Of a stretch of DNA of 37,440 nt, positions 1 through 8,049 are shown one piece after another (positions within the stretch are counted from its first letter, which is position 1; every line of letters begins with the position of its first letter). Location: contig JAKJGY010000023.1 in NCBI GenBank assembly GCA_022704145.1, positions 1 to 37,440 on the forward strand, written 5' to 3'. The notes beneath the pieces are model-generated. The model saw only the letters and a program-made list of their open reading frames with translations. It was not told the origin of the DNA and did not search any database. The position numbers and the translations under genes were made by a program. Source of the stretch: Verrucomicrobiota bacterium. Lineage in GTDB: Bacteria > Verrucomicrobiota > Kiritimatiellia > RFP12 > UBA1067.

Positions 1-702
1 GCCAACGACCACCTGCGCGCGCTCAGCCAGGCCAGAGCCCACTGGGTCAGTATGGTCGGACACGAACTGCGCACACCTCTGACCGGCGTCTTCTGTATCG
101 CCAGCGCGCTGTTCGAGGTGGCGCCCAAAGACAGCCCGTTGCACGAGATGCGGCAAGACTACCAGTCCTGCTTCGAGCGCATCCGCAAGCTGATCGACGA
201 CGCCACCTTCCTCGCCTCGCTCGACGCCGACGCCGAAGCCTTCCTCGTACAGGCCGCCGTGCCCTTCGCCGGACTCGTCACGGCCGCGCTCGCCGAAGCC
301 GCCGCGCACAGCCACGGCGTCCGCTTCGACTGCGCCGCCGAAACCCTGCCCGCGCGTCAGCTCCGCAGGCCAGCCGAGCTGCTCCGCCGCGCCCTCACCG
401 ACCTGCTCGTCACGGCCGCCCACTGCACCCCGCCCCACCAGCCGGTCACCCTCACCTCCCAGTCCGGCCCCGACACCGTCACGCTGCGCATCGCCACCTG
501 CGGCAAACGCCTCCCCGAAGAGGAGCTGGCCGTCTTCTTCGATCTCGGCGAGCAGCACACCCTCCATAAAGGCGGCGCAGACTTCGGCTTCGGCCCGACC
601 CTCGCCTACCGCGTCCTCACCCGCTTCGGCGCCACCGTCACGGTAGAGAACGGCAGGACCGAGGGCATCGTCCTCGCAGCCACCTTCCCCGTACCGTCAT
701 AA
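1..702 (+). CDS. Histidine kinase, C-terminal part (5' end outside window), with degenerate ATPase domain
   Basis: The open frame runs in from base 1, so the sensor and N-terminal part lie outside the window. The visible 233 residues begin just before an H-box (VSMVGHELRTPL) with the phospho-acceptor His at about residue 21 (bases 61-63), typical of the HisKA dimerisation domain. The following region has the length and layout of a HATPase_c domain, but its motifs are poor. The N-box reads DLLVTAAHCTP where NLLxNAxxxTP is usual, the G1 box reads ATCGKR where DxGxG is expected, and the G2 box reads FGFGPT. The Mg-binding Asn and the adenine-contacting Asp therefore appear to be replaced. It could be a pseudokinase, a protein working mainly as phosphatase or scaffold, or a very divergent active kinase. 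No response regulator gene follows; the next 800 bases are non-coding on this strand. Confidence 0.75.
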   Translation, partial: ANDHLRALSQARAHWVSMVGHELRTPLTGVFCIASALFEVAPKDSPLHEMRQDYQSCFERIRKLIDDATFLASLDADAEAFLVQAAVPFAGLVTAALAEAAAHSHGVRFDCAAETLPARQLRRPAELLRRALTDLLVTAAHCTPPHQPVTLTSQSGPDTVTLRIATCGKRLPEEELAVFFDLGEQHTLHKGGADFGFGPTLAYRVLTRFGATVTVENGRTEGIVLAATFPVPS

Positions 703-1543
<841 letters not shown>

Positions 1544-1816
1544 TCATCCGGGTTTCTCGACCAGCCGGCCGTTGATAAACTTGTGCAGGATGCTGGAGAG
1601 AAGCGTTTGGTAGGGAAGCCCTTCACGCAAAGCCGTCTTCTGAAACCGGACAAGGTCACGCTCGGCCATTCTGATATTCACGCGTTTGTCTTTCCGCAGA
1701 GTTGCGCGAGCCGCTTGACGGTAACGCCCCGCCTCTTGCTGGAAATCCGGAATACGCTTCCATTCTCCCCGCTCAACGGACTCGAGCAAGCTTTTCTCTT
1801 CTTGAGTCAGTTTCAT
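1544..1816 (-). CDS. CopG/BrnA-like antitoxin of a type II toxin-antitoxin pair
   Basis: This 90-residue protein probably neutralises the toxin encoded just upstream and represses their shared promoter. Its N-terminal third is charged and helical. From about residue 45 it carries the ribbon-helix-helix pattern KRVNIRMAERDL, followed by a helix with GLPYQTLLSSILHKF, a signature of CopG-type antitoxins paired with BrnT-like toxins. Its ATG overlaps the toxin stop codon as ATGA (1813-1816), so translation is probably coupled. A strong ribosome binding site, GGGAGGTG, lies seven bases before the start. Toxin-first gene order matches brnTA operons. The family call is from sequence pattern only. 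Confidence 0.8.
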   Translation of the reverse strand: MKLTQEEKSLLESVERGEWKRIPDFQQEAGRYRQAARATLRKDKRVNIRMAERDLVRFQKTALREGLPYQTLLSSILHKFINGRLVEKPG

Positions 1817-2094
1817 TCTGAATCACCTCCCAAATACTGTCGCGTCATTTTACGGCTCGGTATGACCGTCTTAAGGAAGATCACTTCGTCGTTCTCGACA
1901 AAGGGCACAAGGCAGGCATAGCCTTCCACATCGACGATGAAAAGCCGCTGGCCAGGGTATTGTTGCTGGTTGGGATGCTCAATCGTATCGAGCAGCCCGC
2001 CATGCGCCAGATGAAATACCACATCCTCAAACATGAGGCCGCGCTCTTTTCTGAGCCACTCGTTCTTTTCGTCATTCCAGTCGTACGGCTTCAT
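1813..2094 (-). CDS. BrnT-like toxin of a type II toxin-antitoxin pair
   Basis: This 93-residue protein resembles BrnT-family toxins (RelE-like ribonuclease fold). It opens with the family pattern YDWNDEKNEWLRKERGLMFEDV, shown here broken as YDWNDEKNEW then RGLMFEDV, and ends with FLKTVIPSRKMTRQYLG, equivalent to the basic SARKATRRE tail that carries active-site residues in the family. The longer open frame reaching 2331 adds a low-complexity leader encoded by the TCGGNN repeat, so the ATG at 2092-2094 is preferred. No Shine-Dalgarno sequence precedes it. The antitoxin gene overlaps by four bases. In BrnTA systems the complex represses its own promoter; that is inferred here by analogy. Confidence 0.8.
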   Translation of the reverse strand: MKPYDWNDEKNEWLRKERGLMFEDVVFHLAHGGLLDTIEHPNQQQYPGQRLFIVDVEGYACLVPFVENDEVIFLKTVIPSRKMTRQYLGGDSE

Positions 2095-2103
2095 TGAGAA
2101 CAA

Positions 2104-2143
2104 ACGTATCACAATGTGTGCATTTTGGCAACAGGGGCTTCCG
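2104..2143 (-). promoter_or_regulatory. Weak putative promoter of the toxin-antitoxin operon
   Basis: Reading the minus strand there is TTGCCA, 17 bases, then TACGTT, ending about eight bases before the toxin ATG. If used, the transcript would be nearly leaderless. A short dyad, CACA-A-TGTG (2110-2118), lies in the spacer and could be an operator. The -10 match is poor, so this is tentative. Confidence 0.3.
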
Positions 2144-2212
2144 GGGGCGCAACCCCGTTTCACTGACTCGAGCGTTGGCAAAGAAGAAGCAGCCGGACAG
2201 AAGGAACCCGTC

Positions 2213-2358
2213 GGGGTCGGTATCGGGATCGGGGTCGAAAGGCGACCGTTATGGCGTCTGGCCATGAGAAACCGGACGTTTACCGCGCGGCCCTGGAGCA
2301 CGTGGCTACGTAAGAGTACCGGACGAGGCAAATCGGCCCCGATGCCGATACCGACCCC
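2213..2358. repeat. Inverted pair of 22-base TCGGNN-rich repeats
   Basis: The arm at 2213-2234 reads as a run of TCGGNN hexamers (GGGGTCGGTATCGG then GATCGGGG). The arm at 2337-2358 is its reverse complement with one mismatch. The arms are separated by 102 bases. Both are extended by further GGTCGGGG-type units. The G-run side could form unusual secondary structure, but no function is evident. Confidence 0.8.
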
Positions 2359-2515
2359 GACCCCGAGAGATAACCCTGACCGCCAACAACGCGGTGGAGG
2401 CGACGGGTTACCGCCGCCTCACCGCTGTCGTTGGCTATTGGATATTCTGTCCCAATCGAGGACGCGGGGGGCGGCTTGGCTTGACAGCGCGGGCGCCGTA
2501 TCCGAAACTACCGGC

Positions 2516-3484
2516 ATGCAAGCGCTTCTTGAGCGGATCGCACATCTCAACATCCTGGTGGTCGGCGACCTGATCCTGGATCATTACATCTGGGGCGACG
2601 CCTCGCGTCTCTCGCCGGAGGCCCCCGTGCCGGTGGTGCGGGTGGACCGCGACACCTACACGGCGGGCGGCGCCGCGAACGTGGCCTCGAACCTGCGGGC
2701 GCTCGGCGCGCGCGCGACGGTCGCGGGGGTTTTCGGCGCGGACGCCGACGGGGCGCGGCTGGCCGAGATCCTGAGCGCGCGCGGCGTGGCGTACGCGGAC
2801 GCGGCCTGCCGCCGGCTGGGCGTCCCGACGATCGTCAAGACGCGGGTGATGTGCCGCCGCCAGCAGCTCTGCCGCCTCGACCGCGAGGGCGCGCGGGAGG
2901 ACTACGCGCTGACGGGCGCGGCACGGGAGGCGCTGGCGCGCCAGGTGGCGGAGAGCGACGCGGTGATCCTTTCAGACTACGCCAAGGGGGTGGTGACGAG
3001 CGAGTCGATCCGGCTGGTCCAGAGCCTGGCCCGGCCGGGTCAGCTCGTCGCGCTGGACCCCAAGCCGCGCCCGGGCCTGTCGTTCGAGGGCGTCTCGCTG
3101 CTGACGCCCAACAAGGGCGAGGCGTTCCAGCTCGCAGGCCTGGAGCAGGCCGGGGCTGGCGCGGACGCCCTGGCCGAGGCGCTGGCGCGCATCCGCGCCC
3201 GGCACGCGCCCGACCTGCTGGTGGTCACGCTCGGCGCGGAGGGCATGCTGCTGTGCGGCGAAGGCCGGCCGGGGCGCCAGCTCCCGACTGCGGCGCGCGA
3301 GGTCTTCGACGTGTCGGGCGCGGGCGACACGGTGATCGCGACGCTGACGGCGGCGCTGGCGGCGGGCGCGGACCTCGACCGCGCGGCGGCGCTGGCGAAC
3401 CTCGCCGCAGGCGTGGTGGTCGGCAAGCTCGGCACGGCCGTGGCGACACCCGAGGAGATCCTCGCCCATGCGGCCGCCGGATGA
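2516..3484 (+). CDS. hldE: D-glycero-beta-D-manno-heptose-7-phosphate kinase (HldE kinase domain only)
   Basis: This PfkB-family kinase of 322 residues phosphorylates heptose 7-phosphate at C1 in ADP-heptose synthesis, in the cytoplasm. The N-terminus (NILVVGDLILDHYIWG, then LSPEAPVPVV and GGAANVASNL) is typical of RfaE domain I. The second PfkB signature DVSGAGDT lies near the C-terminus with catalytic Asp at about residue 271. The frame is open further upstream to 2033, but homology begins at the ATG at 2516. The protein stops after the kinase domain, so the cytidylyltransferase-like domain II of E. coli HldE is missing and must be encoded elsewhere. The phosphatase gene downstream overlaps by 17 bases, indicating an operon. 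There is no clear ribosome binding site. Confidence 0.9.
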   Translation: MQALLERIAHLNILVVGDLILDHYIWGDASRLSPEAPVPVVRVDRDTYTAGGAANVASNLRALGARATVAGVFGADADGARLAEILSARGVAYADAACRRLGVPTIVKTRVMCRRQQLCRLDREGAREDYALTGAAREALARQVAESDAVILSDYAKGVVTSESIRLVQSLARPGQLVALDPKPRPGLSFEGVSLLTPNKGEAFQLAGLEQAGAGADALAEALARIRARHAPDLLVVTLGAEGMLLCGEGRPGRQLPTAAREVFDVSGAGDTVIATLTAALAAGADLDRAAALANLAAGVVVGKLGTAVATPEEILAHAAAG

Positions 3485-4034
3485 GGGCGCGGGCGCGGCG
3501 GGGCTGTTCCTCGACCGCGACGGCACGCTGATCCGCGACGCGGGCTTCCTCAGCGACCCGCACGGCGTGGAGCTGCTGCCCGGCGTGCGCGAGGCGCTGC
3601 ACCGGGCGGCGCGGACGCACCGCCTCTACCTGTTCTCCAACCAGAGCGGGATCGGCCGCGGCTACTACACGCTGGAGCAGGCGCTGGCGGTGAACGCGCG
3701 CATGCTGGAGCTGCTGGGGCTGCCGCCGCCGGGCTTCGCCGGCGTCTGCCTGGCGCCCGAGGCCCCGGACGCGCCTGCGGTCTACCGCAAGCCCTCGCCG
3801 CGCTTCATCCTCGAGTGCCTGCGCCGCGACGGGCTGGATCCGGCGCGCTGCTGGATGGTCGGCGACCGGCTGAGCGACGTGCAGGCCGGGGTGAACGCGG
3901 GCGTGCGGCCGGCGCTGCTGCTCAACCCGGACTACTACGGGCCGGAGACGCAGGCGTTCTGCGAGGCGCACCGCGTGCCGTGTTTCGCGTCGCTGGCCGA
4001 GGCGGTCGGCGCGCTTCTCGGGCCGCCCGACTGA
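3468..4034 (+). CDS. gmhB: GmhB-like D-glycero-D-manno-heptose 1,7-bisphosphate 7-phosphatase
   Basis: This 188-residue HAD-superfamily phosphatase has motif I LFLDRDGT (nucleophile D16, acid/base D18), motif II SNQSG (about 57-61), motif III Lys in YRKPSP (K108) and motif IV VGDRLSD (D133, D137). It should remove the 7-phosphate from the product of the upstream kinase, and the 17-base overlap with that gene supports the assignment. A GAGGAG ribosome binding site lies ten bases before the ATG. E. coli GmhB has a zinc site made by a His and Cys cluster just before the motif III Lys; here the equivalent stretch (CLAPEAPDAPAVYRKP) lacks the CxC pair, so the zinc loop seems absent. A related histidinol-phosphatase role is possible but less likely by context. 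Confidence 0.85.
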   Translation: MRPPDEGAGAAGLFLDRDGTLIRDAGFLSDPHGVELLPGVREALHRAARTHRLYLFSNQSGIGRGYYTLEQALAVNARMLELLGLPPPGFAGVCLAPEAPDAPAVYRKPSPRFILECLRRDGLDPARCWMVGDRLSDVQAGVNAGVRPALLLNPDYYGPETQAFCEAHRVPCFASLAEAVGALLGPPD

Positions 4035-4047
4035 GGGGCCGGGAGCG

Positions 4048-5469
4048 TCAGTGGATCTCGTCGGTGACCGGCGGGATGTAGTCCAGGCCCTCGCGGTGCT
4101 CGATCAGCCGGATCGACCGCCACGCGCCCTTGTGCCAGCGCCACCAGAACCCCACGGCGAGCACGCAGACGTAGGCCGCGAGCCAGACCCAGAGGCCGAT
4201 GATGCCGTAGCCCAGGCGCAGCAGGAGCACGCTGCCGGGGACCAGCGCCAGCCAGCCGCCGAGGATCATGTAGATCATCACGAAGCGGGTGTCGCCCGCG
4301 CCTTTGAGGGCGCCGCTGAGGATGATCGACACCGTGTCCAGCAGGCCCCAGACGGTCATCAGCAGCAGCATGGTGCGGCCGAGCGAGAGCAGCTCCTCGA
4401 CGGTGAAGGCCCCGTCGGAGGGCCGGAACAGCTCGAAGTAGCCGCGCGGGAAGAGCACGAAGGTCGCGCCGATCGCGCACATGTAGAGGAGGCCCATCTT
4501 GAGGCCCGTGTAGCCCGCGCGCAGCGCCGCGTCCGGGTGGCGCGCGCCCTGGTGCTGGCCCACGACGGTCGAGGCGGCCATGCCGAAGCCCAGCAGCGGC
4601 GCGAAGGCGAGGTTGTTGATGCTGAAGGCGATGTTGCTCGCGGCCAGCGCCAGCCCGCCCAGGCGGCCGGTGAGCATGATGAACACGGCGAACGAGCCGA
4701 TGTCCATCAGGAGCTGGAGGCCCGAGGGCGTGCCGAAGCGCACGATACGGCCCAGCAGCGCGGCGTCGGGGCGCAGCGCGGCGCGCCAGCCCGCGGCGCG
4801 CAGGGGGCGCTCGCGGAAGAAGAGCGCGAGCTGGATGAGGCCGGTGACGGTGGCGGAGATGACCGTGGCGTAGGCCGCGCCCGCGATGCCCAGCGAGGGG
4901 CAGCCCCAGCGGCCGAAGATCATAGCGTAGTTGAGGGCGATGTTGAGCGAGCAGCCCAGCGCGTTGGCCACCAGGTTCACGTGCGTCCGGCCGACGCCCA
5001 TGAAATAGCCGCCGACCGCCGCGTTGACCGGCACCGCGACCCCGCCCGCCATCAGGATCAGGAAGTAGGCGCGCTCGGCCTCGTAGACGGCGGGCGTGTG
5101 CGCGCTGAGGCGCATGACCGTCTGGCCGAGGGGGATCAGCAGGAGGATCAGCGGCCAGGAGGCGAGCGCCAGCCAGAGGCCCTGGGCGGTGGCGCGCACG
5201 CACTGGGCGGGGTCTTTGGCGCCGTGGTAATGGGCGGTGAAGGTGCCCGCGTAGCCGGCGAGGGCCTGGAAGAAGCAGACGAAGGTGTGCGCGAGGATAC
5301 CGGCGGGCAGGGCGGCCTGGATCGCCACGCTGCTGAAGCGCGAGAGGAAGACGCGGTCGCAGAACTGCATGATCGTGTAGGACGCCATGCTGAGGATCAG
5401 CGGGGCGGCGATGCGCGCCATCTCGCGGTAACCGCCGGGCGTGGGGGCGCTCTGTCGGGAGGCGGTCAC
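4048..5469 (-). CDS. MATE-family multidrug/organic cation efflux transporter
   Basis: This inner-membrane antiporter of about 473 residues has some twelve hydrophobic segments arranged as two MatE repeats. Family patterns include APLILSMASYTIMQFCDRVFL near the N-terminus (read as APLILSMASY then FCDRVFLSRF), a GQHQGARHPDAAL loop mid-protein and GALKGAGDTRFVM in the second half, matching the usual G(A/D)tr loop. The open frame extends upstream into the epimerase gene; the preferred start is the GTG at 5467-5469, which overlaps the hldD stop as GTGA and implies translational coupling. The drug or sodium specificity cannot be told. It converges on the GmhB-like gene, with only 13 bases between the two stops. 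Confidence 0.88.
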   Translation of the reverse strand: MTASRQSAPTPGGYREMARIAAPLILSMASYTIMQFCDRVFLSRFSSVAIQAALPAGILAHTFVCFFQALAGYAGTFTAHYHGAKDPAQCVRATAQGLWLALASWPLILLLIPLGQTVMRLSAHTPAVYEAERAYFLILMAGGVAVPVNAAVGGYFMGVGRTHVNLVANALGCSLNIALNYAMIFGRWGCPSLGIAGAAYATVISATVTGLIQLALFFRERPLRAAGWRAALRPDAALLGRIVRFGTPSGLQLLMDIGSFAVFIMLTGRLGGLALAASNIAFSINNLAFAPLLGFGMAASTVVGQHQGARHPDAALRAGYTGLKMGLLYMCAIGATFVLFPRGYFELFRPSDGAFTVEELLSLGRTMLLLMTVWGLLDTVSIILSGALKGAGDTRFVMIYMILGGWLALVPGSVLLLRLGYGIIGLWVWLAAYVCVLAVGFWWRWHKGAWRSIRLIEHREGLDYIPPVTDEIH

Positions 5470-6431
5470 GGCTCGCGGTCCAGATACTCGCGCACGTACG
5501 CGCCGACGGCGTCCTCCAGCGGCGTGAAGGCGTGGTCGCAGCCGGCGGCGCGCAGTTTGCGCGTGTCGGCCTCGGTGAAATACTGGTAGGTGTCGCGCAG
5601 GTGCGCGGGCATGTCGGTGAAGGTGATCGCGGGCTCGCGGCCCAGCGCGGCGTAGACCGCGCGCAGCAGGTCGAGCCACGAGCGCGCGCGGCCGGTGCCG
5701 CAGTTGAAGAGCCCCGCCACCTCGGGGTGGTCGTGGAAGAAGAGCGTCACCGCGACGGCGTCGCGCACGAAGACGAAATCGCGCACCTGGCCGCCGTCGG
5801 CGTATTCCGCGCGGTGCGACCGGAAGAGGGCGAAGGCGCCGGTGTCGCGGATCTGGTGGTAGGCCTTATGGACGACCGAGCGCATCTCGCCCTTGTGCCC
5901 TTCGCCCGGCCCGAAGACGTTGAAGTACTTGAGGCCCACGGCGCGCGTCAGCCAGCCTTCGCGCAGCGCGAGCAGGTCGAACTTCTGTTTCGACCAGCCG
6001 TAGAGGTTGAGCGGGCGGAGGGTCGGCGTGACCGCGTCGTCGTCGCAGTACCCCTGCTCGCCGCCGCCGTAGGTGGCGGCGCTGGAGGCGTAGATGAAGC
6101 GCGTGCCGTGCGCGAGGCACCACTCGCACAGCTCGCGCGTGTAGCCGGTGTTGTTATCGTCCAGGTAGGCCTGGTCGGTCTCGGTGGTCGAGCTGCACGC
6201 GCCGAGGTGGAAGAGGGTGGTCGGCGGAGGGATCTCGCCCGCGCGCAGGGCGCGCCGGAACGCGTCGCGGTCGAGATAGCGCGCGACGCGCAGCCGGCCG
6301 AGGTTGCGCTCCTTCAGCGGATGGTTGAGATGGTCGGCCACCAGGATATCGTCGAAGCCGCGCGCGTTCAGCGCCGCGACCAGGTTGCTGCCGATCAGCC
6401 CCGCTCCGCCGGTGACGATAAATCGCTCCAT
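5466..6431 (-). CDS. hldD: ADP-L-glycero-D-manno-heptose-6-epimerase
   Basis: This 321-residue extended short-chain dehydrogenase performs the last step of ADP-heptose synthesis for LPS core. It has the Rossmann motif TGGAGLIGSN at the N-terminus (about 7-16), the active-site serine region ASSAATYG (about 115-122) and the YxxxK pair in LYGWSK (Y144, K148). HldD-specific patterns such as NVFGPGEGHKGEMRSVV and the DTYQYFTEADTRKLR tail distinguish it from GalE. An in-frame extension to 6509 is not supported; the ATG at 6429-6431 begins the conserved fold. The MATE gene follows with a GTGA overlap. It lies divergent to the gcv operon across 140 bases. Confidence 0.92.
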   Translation of the reverse strand: MERFIVTGGAGLIGSNLVAALNARGFDDILVADHLNHPLKERNLGRLRVARYLDRDAFRRALRAGEIPPPTTLFHLGACSSTTETDQAYLDDNNTGYTRELCEWCLAHGTRFIYASSAATYGGGEQGYCDDDAVTPTLRPLNLYGWSKQKFDLLALREGWLTRAVGLKYFNVFGPGEGHKGEMRSVVHKAYHQIRDTGAFALFRSHRAEYADGGQVRDFVFVRDAVAVTLFFHDHPEVAGLFNCGTGRARSWLDLLRAVYAALGREPAITFTDMPAHLRDTYQYFTEADTRKLRAAGCDHAFTPLEDAVGAYVREYLDREP

Positions 6432-6467
6432 AAATGCCGCCCAGCCCCTTTCCTTGGTTCGGGTTTC

Positions 6468-6476
6468 AGTGTACCA
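6468..6476 (-). promoter_or_regulatory. Possible extended -10 promoter element for hldD
   Basis: On the minus strand TGGTACACT forms a TGn-extended -10 (TACACT) about 36 bases before the hldD ATG. No good -35 precedes it, as expected for extended -10 promoters. The same nine bases occur on the plus strand at 26451-26459, before the GH-A gene. Confidence 0.4.
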
Positions 6477-6516
6477 GCGACGGGCGGCCGAGGAAATACG
6501 GAAACGCACTTCGCCC

Positions 6517-6544
6517 TTGTCTTTTGCGGCGGGCGCGCTAAGCT
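6517..6544 (+). promoter_or_regulatory. Putative sigma70-type promoter of the gcv operon
   Basis: TTGTCT (6517-6522), a 16-base spacer and TAAGCT (6539-6544) lie 28 bases before the gcvT start. A GGGAGGG ribosome binding site (6561-6567) follows. The leader is too short for a glycine riboswitch, and no such fold was recognised. Confidence 0.45.
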
Positions 6545-6571
6545 AATGGGCAGACGGATGGGGAGGGTTTT

Positions 6572-7642
6572 ATGGGCTTTCGCACCGCGCTCTATGAGGA
6601 GCATCTGGCGCTCGCCGCCCGTATGGTGGATTTCGGCGGCTGGGACATGCCCGTGCAGTACGAGGGCGTGCTGGCCGAGCACGCGCGCGTGCGGACTGCG
6701 GCCGGCCTGTTCGACACCAGCCATATGGACGCGTTCTGGCTGGAGGGCCCGGACAGCCTCGGCACGCTCTCGCGCCTGGTGACGCAGGACGTGCGCACGC
6801 TGGCGGTCGGCGCGTGCCGTTACGGCTTCCTGCTGGCGGAGGACGGCGGCGTGCTGGACGACCTGATCGTCTACCGCATGGGCGAGGACGCGTGGATGCC
6901 GGTGGTGAACGCCGCGACCGCGCCTGCGGATCTGGCGTGGGTGCGTCAGGGCTGCGATGGCACGCGGACCACGGTGCGCGACCTGCGCGGCGCGCAAGGC
7001 AAGCTTGACGTGCAGGGGCCCGCCGCGCTGGACGCCTTGCGCCGCGCGCTCGGGTGCGACGTCTCCGCCCTGCCGCGCTTCCGCTGGCAGCACGGCCGCG
7101 TCTGCGGGGCGCCTGCGATCCTGAGCCGCACCGGCTACACCGGCGAGGACGGCGTGGAACTCTACGCTCCGCCCGAGGCGCTCCGCGCCGCCTGGCAGGC
7201 GCTGCTGGACGCGGGCGTACGCCCGTGCGGACTCGGCGCGCGCGACACGCTGCGGCTGGAGGCGGGCCTGCCGCTCTACGGCCATGAGCTTGACGCCACC
7301 GTCTCGCCCGCCGAGGCGGGCCTGCTGCGCTATTGCTCCAAGACCGAGCCGTTCATCGGACAGGCGGCCCTGCGCAGGCGCGCCGCCGCGCCCGCGACCC
7401 TGCTGGTGCCGTTCCGGATGGAGGGGCGCCAGACGGCCCGGCACGGGCAATGCGTCCGGCTCGAGGGAGGCGAGGAGATCGGCCGGGTGACCAGCGGCTC
7501 GTTCGGGCCGACGGTCGGCTGCGCGATCGGCTTCGCCTATGTCGCGCCGCCCTACGCCGGCCGCGGCACGCGCTGGTTTGTGGATAACGGCCGCGCCCTG
7601 CTGCCGGCGACGGTGGCCGAGCGCCCCTTCGTGAGATCGTGA
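6572..7642 (+). CDS. gcvT: Glycine cleavage system T protein (aminomethyltransferase)
   Basis: This 356-residue protein transfers the methylene group from aminomethyl-lipoyl H protein to tetrahydrofolate, releasing ammonia. Recognisable features are DFGGWDMPVQY near residue 20-30, DTSHM at about 48-52, the GGVLDDLIVYRM segment containing the catalytic Asp (about 96-97), LSRTGYTGEDG mid-protein, GLGARDTLRLEAGLPLYGHEL (read as GLGARDTLRLEAG, LPLYGHEL) and a C-terminal GRVTSGSFGPT barrel. The length is normal for the family. It is the first gene of a four-gene operon with 22 bases before gcvH. The start is set by a GGGAGGG ribosome binding site. Confidence 0.96.
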   Translation: MGFRTALYEEHLALAARMVDFGGWDMPVQYEGVLAEHARVRTAAGLFDTSHMDAFWLEGPDSLGTLSRLVTQDVRTLAVGACRYGFLLAEDGGVLDDLIVYRMGEDAWMPVVNAATAPADLAWVRQGCDGTRTTVRDLRGAQGKLDVQGPAALDALRRALGCDVSALPRFRWQHGRVCGAPAILSRTGYTGEDGVELYAPPEALRAAWQALLDAGVRPCGLGARDTLRLEAGLPLYGHELDATVSPAEAGLLRYCSKTEPFIGQAALRRRAAAPATLLVPFRMEGRQTARHGQCVRLEGGEEIGRVTSGSFGPTVGCAIGFAYVAPPYAGRGTRWFVDNGRALLPATVAERPFVRS

Positions 7643-7664
7643 ACGAAAGAAAGGAAGCTGCCGC

Positions 7665-8030
7665 ATGATGCGTTTTACTGAAGAGCATGAGTGGGTCCGG
7701 ATCGAGGGCGCGACCGCCCGCATCGGCATCACCGACCACGCCCAGCACGCGCTGGGCGACATCACCTACGTCGAGCTGCCCAAGGTCGGCCGCACGGTGC
7801 GCCGGGGCGAGGCCCTGGCGGTGGTCGAGTCGGTCAAGGCGGCGAGCGACGTCTACGCGCCGCTGGGCGGGCGTGTCGCGGCGGTCAACGCGCGGCTGGC
7901 GGAGTCGCCGGAGACGGTCAACGCGGCGGCCGAGGGCGACGGCTGGCTCTGCACGCTGGAGGGTTTCGACCCGACCGAGGCGGAGGCTCTGATGAGCGCC
8001 GAGCAGTACGCCGCCTTTTGCCGGGCGTAA
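7665..8030 (+). CDS. gcvH: Glycine cleavage system H protein (lipoyl carrier)
   Basis: This 121-residue protein shuttles the aminomethyl group on a lipoyl arm between the P, T and L proteins. The lipoylation motif VESVKAASDVYAP contains the modified Lys at about residue 58. The surrounding beta-barrel patterns (ITDHAQHALGDITYVELP, NxxLxxSPExVN and GDGWL) are all typical. The start is the first of two adjacent ATG codons; the second, at 7668, is possible. An AGGAAG sequence lies upstream. It lies 22 bases after gcvT and 19 bases before gcvPA. Confidence 0.97.
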   Translation: MMRFTEEHEWVRIEGATARIGITDHAQHALGDITYVELPKVGRTVRRGEALAVVESVKAASDVYAPLGGRVAAVNARLAESPETVNAAAEGDGWLCTLEGFDPTEAEALMSAEQYAAFCRA

Positions 8031-8049
8031 GGAGAGGAGGACCGGGCCG

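Larger units (their letters stand above)
2095..2515. other. Intergenic stretch between the toxin-antitoxin pair and the heptose kinase gene
   Basis: There is no gene in this 421-base stretch. It holds the putative toxin promoter, an inverted pair of TCGGNN-rich repeats and the presumed promoter region of the kinase operon. A TTGACA hexamer sits at 2481-2486, but only a weak -10 (GAAACT, 2504-2509) follows at 17 bases. Open frames crossing it encode low-complexity PIPIPTPT-like peptides from the repeat and were not accepted. Confidence 0.6.

Noticed and set aside
1813-2331. Longer toxin form of 172 residues
   Set aside because: The added N-terminus is encoded by the TCGGNN repeat (PIPIPTPT) and does not fit the family; the ATG at 2094 begins the conserved region.
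4051-5589. Plus-strand frame of 512 codons opposite the MATE gene
   Set aside because: Its composition (runs of Arg, Ala, Glu, Gly, His) is that of a GC-rich antisense shadow; the minus strand encodes a clear MATE protein.
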